Assembly (NCBI GenBank): GCA_016707685.1
Contig: JADJHE010000044.1
Coordinates: 1-15,247, forward strand
Reading direction: 5' to 3'
Length of the DNA stretch: 15,247 nucleotides
Source: Bacteroidota bacterium
Lineage (GTDB): Bacteria; Bacteroidota; Bacteroidia; 2-12-FULL-35-15
Under the pieces are notes generated by a model that saw only the letters and a list, made by a program, of their open reading frames with translations, had not been told where the DNA came from and searched no databases. The translations under genes were made by a program, and so were the position numbers. Below, piece by piece: positions 8,455-15,247 of this stretch (positions are counted from its first letter, which is position 1; each line of letters starts with the position of its first letter).

Positions 8455-9135
8455 TTAAAATTCTTTCGTTTCACCAATATTGAAAAGGGTAAGTGAATTG
8501 CCCGCATTTTCAAATTTTTTAATTGCTTGTTCTTTGTCTACTTTAATGTAACCAAATGTATCGTAATGCATTCCTATAATTTTTCTGCATTTGATAAATT
8601 CTGCTGCTATTATAGCATTATCAACTCCCATTGTAAAATTATCACCAATAGGCAAAAATGCAAAGTTGATACTTCTGTAATCTCCAATGAGTTTCATGTC
8701 ATAGGTCAATGCTGTATCTCCTGCATAATAAAAGTTCCCTTCAGCGGCTTCAACAATAAACCCCATAGGGTTGCCTCCATAGGTTCCATCTGGTAAGCTG
8801 CTTGAATGAACAGCTGCAACACATTTTACATTACCAAAATCAAATTTCCACTTTCCACCAATATTCATTGGATGTGTATTGGTTATTCCTTTTGAATTTA
8901 ACCAAGAATGAATTTCCCAATTACAAACAACTTTAGCGCCTGTACGTTTTGCAATCGCTATTGCATCAGCAATGTGGTCTTCGTGACCGTGAGAAATTAA
9001 GATATAGTCAGCTTTTACTGTTGTTGCATCAATGTTTTTTGCTAATTCATTTGGAGTAATGAATGGATCAAATACTATATTTTTACCATTTACTTCAATT
9101 CCAAAACAAGAATGCCCGTAATATGTTATGTTCAT
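8455..9135 (-). CDS. UPF0173-type metal-dependent hydrolase
   Basis: Intact 226-residue metallo-beta-lactamase-fold protein. It begins with MNITYYGHSCFGIEV, the usual opening of the UPF0173/YtkL group, followed by the metal-binding HGHEDH (49-54, of the form HxHxDH). Further ligand candidates are His115 in AAVHSSS, Asp in YYAGDTALTYDM (~136-147) and the C-terminal histidine in GMHYDTFGYIKVD. No signal peptide is seen, so it is cytoplasmic. The natural substrate of the family is not established. It is the first gene of the minus-strand block, 23 bases upstream of parA, and divergent from the flavin reductase across 120 bases. Confidence 0.9.
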   Translation of the reverse strand: MNITYYGHSCFGIEVNGKNIVFDPFITPNELAKNIDATTVKADYILISHGHEDHIADAIAIAKRTGAKVVCNWEIHSWLNSKGITNTHPMNIGGKWKFDFGNVKCVAAVHSSSLPDGTYGGNPMGFIVEAAEGNFYYAGDTALTYDMKLIGDYRSINFAFLPIGDNFTMGVDNAIIAAEFIKCRKIIGMHYDTFGYIKVDKEQAIKKFENAGNSLTLFNIGETKEF

Positions 9136-9164
9136 AATAAATCTTAATTCGTACTTTTGCTTTT

Positions 9165-9190
9165 AAAGAGGACTAAAATTAGTCTTTTTT
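9165..9190 (+). other. hairpin followed by T6 in the divergent gap
   Basis: GACTA (9171-9175), loop AAAT, TAGTC (9180-9184), then six T residues (9185-9190). With wobble pairs the stem can extend into AAAGAG upstream and the T-run. It resembles a weak intrinsic terminator pointing towards the flavin reductase, yet it lies between two divergent genes. Possible readings are leader attenuation or chance. The remainder of the 120-base gap shows no clear promoter with both boxes. Confidence 0.3.
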
Positions 9191-9255
9191 ACGATTTTTA
9201 AGCATTAAAACTTATTATGGATTTTTAAACACTTTTTTGTTAATAATATTAATTG

Positions 9256-9777
9256 ATGATAACGATAATTTCTGCTACCAATAGACCAAACAGCAATACC
9301 CTGAAGGTGAGTGAAAAATATGCTCAACTTATGGAAAAACAAGGACTTACAGCCAAAATTCTTTCGCTAGAGCAGGTGCCTGCTGACATAGCATTTAATG
9401 AAGTTTTTAGTAATCGCTCCGAAAAATTTCAACAATTGTTGGAAGAATACATTATTCCTGTTCAAAAGTTTGTAATTATTGCTCCTGAGTACAATGGAAG
9501 CTTTCCTGGTATCTTAAAAACCTTTTTTGATGCCATCCATCCTGATTTAAATAGAGGCAAAAAAGTTGCTTTAGCTGGTGTAGCCAGTGGAAGAGCTGGT
9601 AATTTAAGAGGAATGGATCATTTAACAGGCATTTTAAATTATTTGGGCATGCATGTTCATCCTAATAAGTTGCCGATTTCCAGTGTTTTAACACTTATAA
9701 ATGCCGATGGTGAGCTCATTGAGCCCACAACCATAAAGGTTATTGAAAAGCAGTTAAACGATTTTACAAATTGGTAA
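9256..9777 (+). CDS. NADPH-dependent FMN reductase family protein
   Basis: Flavodoxin-like oxidoreductase of 173 residues, likely binding FMN and using NAD(P)H. The N-terminal phosphate-binding loop ISATNRPNSNT (residues 4-14) and the flavin-contacting motif APEYNGSFPGILKTFFD fit the NADPH-dependent FMN reductase/chromate reductase family; GVASGRAGN follows. It is a single cytoplasmic domain. The physiological acceptor cannot be told from sequence; quinone or flavin reduction is the family norm. I chose the ATG at 9256 over the TTG immediately before it. Its TAA stop (9775-9777) directly abuts the stop of the convergent RelA/SpoT gene, with no intergenic base and no terminator between them. 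Confidence 0.9.
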   Translation: MITIISATNRPNSNTLKVSEKYAQLMEKQGLTAKILSLEQVPADIAFNEVFSNRSEKFQQLLEEYIIPVQKFVIIAPEYNGSFPGILKTFFDAIHPDLNRGKKVALAGVASGRAGNLRGMDHLTGILNYLGMHVHPNKLPISSVLTLINADGELIEPTTIKVIEKQLNDFTNW

Positions 9778-12004
9778 TTAGTTGTTGCTGTCGATACGTG
9801 TTACTGTTAGTACACCATTTACTTTCTTTAATTTTTTCATAAGTTCGGTTAAGTGTGTTGTATCCTGAACAAAGACCATAATTGTACCTTCAAATGTTCC
9901 ATCGTTTGTATCAAAACTAATGGAACGCATGTTTACATTTAACTCGTTGGAAATCAACTTTGTTATATTGTTTACCAAACCTAATTCATCAATACCCGTA
10001 ATTTTAATTCAAGCCAAAAATGAGATTAATTCTTGGCTTGTCCATTTTGCTTTAACAACACGATATGCATAGTTTGCAAGTAATTGTAATGCATTCGGAC
10101 AATTAACACGATGGATTTTAATTCCTTCATTGATTGTTACAAATCCAAATACATCATCACCAGGAATAGGAGTACAGCATGGAGATAGTTTATAGTCAAT
10201 TTTTTGAAGATTTTCTCCAATAACCAACATATCCGCTTTGCCACGTGTTTCGGATACAATTTGTTCCAATGTTTTGTGATGTTCTTGCTTTTTGCTAATC
10301 TCACCCGATTTATGGACAATTTTACCATGTTCTTGTCGGAAATCTTTTAGATGCTTTACATCAATATTTCCTACAGCAATTCTGTAAAATAATTCTTGAC
10401 TACTCGGTAGTTTAAAATAATTTGCAAGCTCATTAATATTTTGAACAGTGAAATCGATTTTAAGGTGATTGAATTTACGCTCCAGCATTTCTCTTCCGTC
10501 ATCAGCAATGCGTTTGCGTTCTTCCTTTAATGCATTTTTAATTTTCCCTTTAGCACGTGCAGTTACAACATATCCAAGCCAATCTTCTTTTGGCATTTGT
10601 TTGCTAGAAGTAAGGACTTCTACTTGATCACCACTTTTAAGTTTATAGCTAAGCGGAACCAGTTTGTGATTTACTTTTGCACCAATGCATTTTTCCCCCA
10701 CTTTTGTATGGATATCGAATGCAAAATCGAGTGCAGTCGCATTGATTGGTAATGTTTTCATTTCTCCTTTTGGAGTAAATGCAAAAATTTCTTCAGCAAA
10801 GGTTTAATTTAAAATCATCAAGGAACTCCAATGCATTTTCTTGAGGATTTTCGAGGATTTCACGGATTTTACGAATCCAATCATCCAATTGATTTTCATT
10901 AGCACTATCCTTGTATTTCCAATGGGCTGCATAACCTTTTTCAGCCAATTCATCCATTCGCACAGTACGAATTTGAACCTCCACCCATTTTCCTTCTGGA
11001 CCCATTACAGTTGTATGCAAACTTTCATAACCATTTGCTTTTGGTGTTGAAATCCAGTCGCGCAAACGTTCTGGACTTGGATGATAAAAATCGGTAACGA
11101 TTGAGTACACTCTCCAACAATCCGATTTTTCTTTATCAGGAATGGTATCAATAATAATTCGGATTGCAAACAAGTCGAATATTTCTTCAAATGTAACGCC
11201 TTTCGTTTTAATCTTATTATTAATAGAATATATTGATTTTGGTCGTCCAATTATTTTGGCCTCTAAGCCTTGTTCAGCAAGTATTTCCTTAATTGGTTCG
11301 ATGAATTTTGCTATGAATTTTTTACGCTCAGGTTCACCTTGTTTTAATTTTTGTTGAATATCATCGTATACTTCCGGCTCTGTAAATTTCAAGCCCAAGT
11401 CTTCAAGCTCCGTTTTCATGGCATTTAAGCCTAAACGATGAGCAAGTGGTGCATAAAGATATAAGGTTTCAGAAGCTATTTTAAGTTGTTTGTCACGCTT
11501 CATGCTTTCTAATGTTCGCATGTTGTGCAGTCTATCGGCAAGTTTGATTAAAATAACACGAACATCCTCAGAAAGGGTAAGCAACATTTTTCTGAAGTTT
11601 TCTGCTTGTAAAGATGTTCCATTGCCTTGATCAAAAACACCTGAAATTTTTGTTAATCCATCAATGATTTTAGCAACTTTTTCTCCGAAAAGTCCTTCGA
11701 TATCCTCTAAGGTCATGTCCGTATCTTCTACAACATCATGTAGTAGTGCACAAACAACCGATGTGGTTCCTAATCCAATTTCTTCGGCACAAATGTGTGC
11801 AACAGCAATAGGGTGGTAGATATAGGGTTCGCCCGATTTTCTACGCATGTCCTTATGTGCTTCGAGCGAAATGTCGAATGCTTTGCGGATAAGTAATTTA
11901 TCTCCTTTTTCTAAAGTACGTTTACACGCACGCAATAAAGCTTTGTATCGTTTAAGAATTTCTTTTTTTTCAGCTTCTAAATCAATAACAGGTTGTTGTT
12001 GCAT
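9778..12004 (-). CDS. bifunctional (p)ppGpp synthetase/hydrolase, RelA/SpoT family, two frame breaks as read
   Basis: Long RSH enzyme that makes and degrades the alarmone (p)ppGpp; cytoplasmic, ribosome-associated in the family. Restored length is ~742 residues, normal for the group. HD hydrolase domain: YHP (His64), HDVVED (89-94) and ADRLHNMRTLESM. Synthetase domain ~250-366: GRPKSIYS, the basic RLRD (313-316) in place of RelA's acidic EFDD, NGYESLHTTV, VEVQIRT and AAHWKYK. The TGS domain is at bases ~10600-10790 (TPKGEMKTLPINATALDFAF), the zinc-finger/CC region at ~10085-10200 (LSPCCTPIPGDD) and the ACT domain at 9778-10010. An intact HDxxED together with RLRD predicts both activities. Frame break 1 is at ~10798-10803: LNL then AEEIFAFTPKG needs two bases more or one fewer. 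Frame break 2 is at ~10008-10012: adding one G restores FLAGIKITGIDELG. Both lie between conserved motifs, so I infer sequence errors. Confidence 0.9.
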
Positions 12005-12048
12005 AAATAGTGGGGAGTATTAAATAATATGGTAAAGTTAAAAATTAA

Positions 12049-12075
12049 TTTGTTTCCATAAAATGCTTATTTTTG
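12049..12075 (+). promoter_or_regulatory. possible Bacteroidota-type promoter for the 12107 gene
   Basis: TTTG at 12049-12052 and TATTTTTG at 12068-12075 match the Bacteroidota -33 (TTTG) and -7 (TAnnTTTG) elements. The 15-base spacer is a few bases shorter than usual. Transcription would begin near 12082, about 25 bases before the ATG at 12107. No equivalent pair was seen on the minus strand for the RelA/SpoT gene across the same 102-base divergent gap. Confidence 0.45.
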
Positions 12076-12106
12076 AAACGCATCCCCTTGCATTAATAAG
12101 GTTAAA

Positions 12107-12526
12107 ATGAATAAAGTAAGCACATCAGTTGCAGAGATGTATATTGATGAAGATGGAATTTTACAAATTCGATTTTTTAGAGGAGTAGAGGTTACATTAC
12201 AAAAGGCAAAAGAATATTATGCTGTATCGAACGATTTGTTGAATAATCAAAAATCGTTAGTTCTGGTTGATGCATCCGAGGATTATGAAATAACAGAAGA
12301 GGCAAAAGCATATGGACAAACAGAAGAGGCAATGAAAAATAGGATTGCTGTTGCGTTTGTTACAAAATCAATTGCGAATCAATTAATGTTTAATTTGTAT
12401 TTGAAATTTTATAAGCCTTTGGTGCCAATGAAAATGTTTTCTAACAAAACGGTTGCCTTAAATTGGTTAAAATCATTTTATGTAATGCCCGGGGAAAAGT
12501 TTGAATTAAAGAAAAAGAAAAAATAG
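12107..12526 (+). CDS. small SpoIIAA/STAS-like hypothetical protein
   Basis: Intact 139-residue soluble protein with no signal peptide or membrane segment. The pattern resembles small SpoIIAA/STAS-like Bacteroidota proteins (I think the DUF7793 group, from memory): an initial beta hairpin (EMYIDEDGILQIRFFRGVEV), a helix, the strand LVLVDASEDYEIT, then AVAFVTKSIANQLMFNLYLKF and a C-terminal FSNKTVALNWLKSF. The last residues are almost all lysine (KKKKK). No catalytic motif is visible and I assign no function. It is divergent from RelA/SpoT and its stop is one base before the galE ATG, so it is probably cotranscribed with galE. Confidence 0.75.
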   Translation: MNKVSTSVAEMYIDEDGILQIRFFRGVEVTLQKAKEYYAVSNDLLNNQKSLVLVDASEDYEITEEAKAYGQTEEAMKNRIAVAFVTKSIANQLMFNLYLKFYKPLVPMKMFSNKTVALNWLKSFYVMPGEKFELKKKKK

Positions 12527-12527
12527 T

Positions 12528-13549
12528 ATGAATGACAAACCAACGGTAATCGTAACAGGCGGAGCTGGCTATATTGGCTCTCATACAATAATTGAATTGT
12601 TAGAAAAAACGAATTACAATGTTGTTTCGCTCGATAACTACTCTAATTCATCAAAAGAAATATACTCAAACATAAAAAAATTGCTGCAAAAGAGTTTGAT
12701 TTCTATGATATTGATTTATGCAATCAAGCCTCTGTATTTGAAATTTTTGAAAAATACGAACATTATTGGGATTATTCATTTTGCTGCGTTTAAAGCCGTT
12801 CCTGAATCGGTTGTTAATCCTTTTAAATATTATTTTAATAATATCAATTCAGAGTTAAATGTGTTACAAGCATGTTTGAAGTACAATGTTTCAAATTTTA
12901 TTTTTCTTCTTCTTGCTCTGTTTATGGAAACATTGATTCATTGCCTGTAAATGAGCAAACACTTTTAATAAAGCAGAATCTCCTTATGCTTATACAAAAC
13001 AAGTTGGCGAGGAGATTTTAAAAGATTATTCTAAAGCAAATCCTTTCTTACAAACGATTGCACTTCGTTATTTTAATCCTGTTGGTGCTCATTTGTCGGG
13101 TTTAAATGGTGAAAATCCAATTAACAAGCCGAGTAGTTTGGTGCCAATTATAACACAAACCGCAAGCGGTAGATTGCCAGAAATGAACGTTTGGGGTACT
13201 GATTACAAAACAAGAGATGGTTCATGTATTCGTGATTATATTCATGTTTCCGATATTGCAATAGCTCATATAAATGCCTTAGAATATTTGATAGCTAAAA
13301 AGCAGCATTCTAATTTTAGCATATTTAATTTAGGCACAGGAAATGGCGTAAGTGTTTTGAAGCAATTGCTACTTTTGAAAAAGTATCAGGTGTAAAATTA
13401 AATTATAAAGTTGGTCCGCGGAGACCTGGTGATGTGGAAGCAATCTATTCTGATACCTCCTTTACTGAAAAGAGTTAGGTTGGAAAGCTAAATTTTCATT
13501 GGATGAAATGATGGCTAGTGCTTGGAAATGGGAACAGAATTGTAAGTAA
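12528..13549 (+). CDS. galE: UDP-glucose 4-epimerase, frame broken about six times as read
   Basis: Extended SDR enzyme interconverting UDP-glucose and UDP-galactose in the cytoplasm, supplying galactose for glycans. The NAD-binding motif TGGAGYIGSH is at residues ~10-19. After frame correction the following appear: DIDLCNQASVFEIFEKY, HFAAFKAVPESV, the substrate motif SSSCSVYG (~12905), the catalytic YAYTK (12985-12999; YxxxK), LRYFNPVGAH, VWGTDYKTRDGSCIRDYIHV (~13190-13250), FNLGTGNGVSVL, GPRRPGD and SLGWKAKFSLDEM. The final codons give WKWEQNCK and stop TAA at 13547-13549. The 1022-base span corresponds to ~340 residues, the normal GalE size. Breaks are at ~12672, 12765, 12905 (one T lost), 12960 (one C lost), 13362 and 13477. 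Since the catalytic motifs all survive in one frame or another, sequencing indels are more likely than decay. Confidence 0.88.
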
Positions 13550-13568
13550 TAGCATGTAATTTAATTTG

Positions 13569-14903
13569 ATGGTTTATCAAGCACAGAGAAATGTGGAATA
13601 CGATCAACGAATAATCTCTGAAAACATGGGAGTTTGTTGCGGTTGTGTGCATTATTCTATTTATTCTCGTTGTCTTTATTTACACTCAAAATAAAGTTTA
13701 CTTACAACAATATTTTTTAAAGGCTTGTTATTTAAACTATTTGGAGTAGTCTTTTTTTGTTTGATTTACCTCTATTATTATGGTGGCGGTGATACAATCA
13801 ATTATTTTGAGTCGTCAATGGCATTTGCTAAGCTCTTTTATAAAAACCCTCAAAAATATTGAGGTATTATTTAATCCCTAAGCCGAAGCATTCATTCTTT
13901 TTTTACTCGATGAACCTGGTTATCCTTGGTCATATATGTATTTTGACTCCAAAACATTTATGGTTGTAAAATAACTAGCTTTTTAACTGTTTTAACAGCA
14001 AAAGTTATTTTTTCACATCTTGTTATTGATTGCTTTTCCTATTTTGGGATATGAAGTTGTTTCTTTTTTTTGTCAATATTCTCCCGAAATTGAAAATAAA
14101 TTGCCATGGGCAGTTTTATATTTTCCATCTCCTTTGTTTTGGGGTAGTGGTGTTTCAAAAGATACATTCACATATTTTGGGACAGTATTGTTTGTTTATT
14201 CAGCTCACGAATTTTTCATTAAAAAAAAAGAGAAGGTCTTTTTTTTTTTATTTATAAGTGCATGGCTAATTGTTAGTATTAAGCCTTACATTTTTTTAAT
14301 TCTCTTCCCAGGTGGATTATTATGGATTTTTTACAATAAAATGTCAAATATTAAAAGCCCATTTTTATCTTTTTTTTTCCTATAATCTTAGTGGCAGTTT
14401 TGAATTTCCTTTTTATTTTTGGACAGTTAGGGGATAATATGTCTAAGTTTTCGATTGATAATGCACTCGAAACAGCAGCCATTACAAATTATGATCTAAA
14501 ACAAGACTATTATGGCGGTTCTAGTTTTAATATTGGGGATTTTGATGGTTCTGTTCCTGGAATGTTAAAACTTTTTTTTCCAGCAATGAATGCTGGTTTA
14601 TTTAGACCATATCTTTGGGAAAGTAGAAGTTTGGTTCTTTTTATTGCAGGAATAGAAAATTTATTTTTATTGCTATTTACTCTTTATATCTTTTTAAAAC
14701 AAAAGTTATTGGAATCTTCAGGATAATATTTAAAATCCTTCTTTTTTTTGCATCCTGTTTTCAGTTTTATTTGCATTTATGATTGGGTTGACAACCTCTA
14801 ACTTTGGTGCACTCGTACGTTTTAAAATACCACTCATCCCATTTTTTGTTTCTGCACTTTTTATTATATACGATAGATATAAATTTGGGACAAAAAAAAA
14901 TAA
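13569..14903 (+). CDS. multi-pass membrane protein, probable polysaccharide-region gene, frame broken many times
   Basis: Reconstructed ~445-residue integral membrane protein, best started at ATG 13569, 20 bases after galE. Segments read in different frames join into a consistent protein: MVYQAQRNVEYDQR, then TWEFVAVVCIILFILVVFIY, FKLFGVVFFCLIYLYYYGGG with DTINYF, DEPGYPWSYMYF with SKTFMVVK, PWAVLYFPSPLFWGSGVSKD with TFTYFG (~14104-14180), IKPYIFLILFPGGLLWIF (~14280-14330), a soluble loop rich in N/D/G (~14430-14570), and GLTTSNFGALVRFKIPLIPF (~14782-14840). About eight hydrophobic segments alternate with polar loops. I recall similar unnamed proteins near exopolysaccharide genes in Bacteroidota, but no specific reaction can be given. 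Breaks are at ~13626, 13718, 13862, 13888, 13972, 14015, 14383 and 14725. If the A9 run (14892-14900) is really A10, a stop falls at 14901-14903, just before the convergent gene. Confidence 0.65.
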
Positions 14904-14915
14904 TTCTATTATCGA

Positions 14916-15247
14916 TTATACGATTTTAAAAATACCTTCTTTTAAACTTACTTTAGATTTCCAGCTAGATTTTGAAATAAAAGTGTGCAGTCAAGATTGT
15001 TATATTCTCCATATCAAATAAACGAGAATTACTTTTTACTGTTTTAATGGCGCTTTTGGTTGGAATAATTTCTAATATTGTTTCTGCTAATTTTATTAGC
15101 GATACACCATTACCGGTTCCTATATTGTAAATGCCATTTGTTTTTTCATTTATAGAAGTAGTGATAGCATTTACGATATCGTCTATGTATATATAATCTC
15201 TAACAATATTTTCATTTCCCCAGATTTCTAATGGTTCGTTTTCTTTA
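14916..15247 (-). CDS. NAD-dependent epimerase/dehydratase, 5'-partial, frame broken near its end
   Basis: C-terminal part of an extended SDR sugar-nucleotide epimerase; the N-terminal NAD-binding half lies beyond the window. From base 15247 leftwards, one frame gives LEIWGNENIVRDYIYIDDIV, then GIYNIGTGNGVSLIKLAETI and KSNSRLFDMENI, all typical of the substrate-binding half of UDP-hexose epimerases (the RDYIYIDDI strand, the NIGTG motif). Downstream of ~15020 the frame is lost, but another frame gives SSWKSKVSLKEGIFKIV with stop at 14918-14916, matching the usual SLxEGI ending. At least one indel therefore lies at ~14965-15025. The exact sugar is undecidable. It converges on the membrane protein gene and adds to the polysaccharide character of the right end. 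Confidence 0.75.

Noticed and set aside
1819..9135. The minus-strand block as a novel defence or mobile system
   Set aside because: Every gene belongs to a known housekeeping or conserved family, and the order resembles a common Bacteroidota cluster. No integrase, transposase, repeat boundary or composition change was seen.
9152..9159. TACTTTTG as a -7 promoter box for the flavin reductase
   Set aside because: It fits TAnnTTTG, but no TTTG or TTG box lies at a reasonable distance upstream, and the hairpin at 9171 would follow the start at once. Too weak to annotate.
9778..9978. Stand-alone ACT-domain regulator
   Set aside because: The domain continues upstream (KITGIDELG) into the RelA/SpoT frame once one base is restored, and the supposed start lies inside a conserved ACT strand.
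10009..10761. Separate small TGS-domain protein starting at ATG 10761
   Set aside because: The ATG is the internal Met of TPKGEMKTLP in the TGS domain. The preceding in-phase residues of that domain are encoded just upstream, so this is the middle of the RelA/SpoT gene.
12528..13549. Programmed frameshifting or recoding in galE and its neighbours
   Set aside because: The shifts occur many times, in both directions and without a common slippery heptamer or downstream structure. Random indels explain them better.

Overview
The window looks like chromosomal DNA of an AT-rich member of the Bacteroidota. The evidence is a C-terminal type IX secretion (T9SS) sorting domain, a DUF5683 protein, a WbqC-type protein, genes without clear Shine-Dalgarno sequences, and one promoter resembling the Bacteroidota TTTG / TAnnTTTG type. 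I cannot place it at genus level.

Layout. Bases 1-1810 (+) hold the C-terminal part of a large secreted protein with an Asp-box beta-propeller, a PKD-like domain and a T9SS type A sorting domain. Its frame is broken about ten times. Bases 1819-9135 (-) form one compact block, read right to left: UPF0173 metallo-hydrolase, parA, parB, DUF5683 protein, dapB, two tandem signal peptidase I genes and a WbqC-family gene. From memory, the order parA-parB-DUF5683-dapB-lepB-WbqC is common in Bacteroidota. A small flavin reductase (9256-9777, +) meets a long RelA/SpoT gene (9778-12004, -) stop to stop. Divergent from that gene, 12107-12526 (+) encodes a small SpoIIAA-like protein. It is followed by galE (12528-13549), a multi-pass membrane protein (13569 to about 14903) and, converging from the right, the C-terminal end of a second sugar-nucleotide epimerase (14916-15247, -). 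The right end therefore looks like the start of a surface-polysaccharide region.

How the genes fit together. The central block combines chromosome partitioning (ParA/ParB), lysine and peptidoglycan precursor synthesis (DapB) and removal of signal peptides from exported proteins (two LepB paralogues). RelA/SpoT controls (p)ppGpp. GalE, the second epimerase and the membrane protein fit glycan precursor and polymer synthesis.

Sequence quality. The genes between 1819 and 9777 read through cleanly. RelA/SpoT needs two frame corrections, and the genes at 1-1810 and 12528-15247 need roughly one per 100-250 bases. Because conserved housekeeping genes (relA/spoT, galE) regain perfect family motifs when single bases are restored, I read most breaks as sequencing or assembly indels rather than biological decay. 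I found no rRNA, tRNA, CRISPR array, insertion sequence or phage gene, and no convincing undescribed system. The most unusual real features are the tandem enlarged signal peptidases and the hairpin/T-tract directly abutting the DUF5683 start codon.
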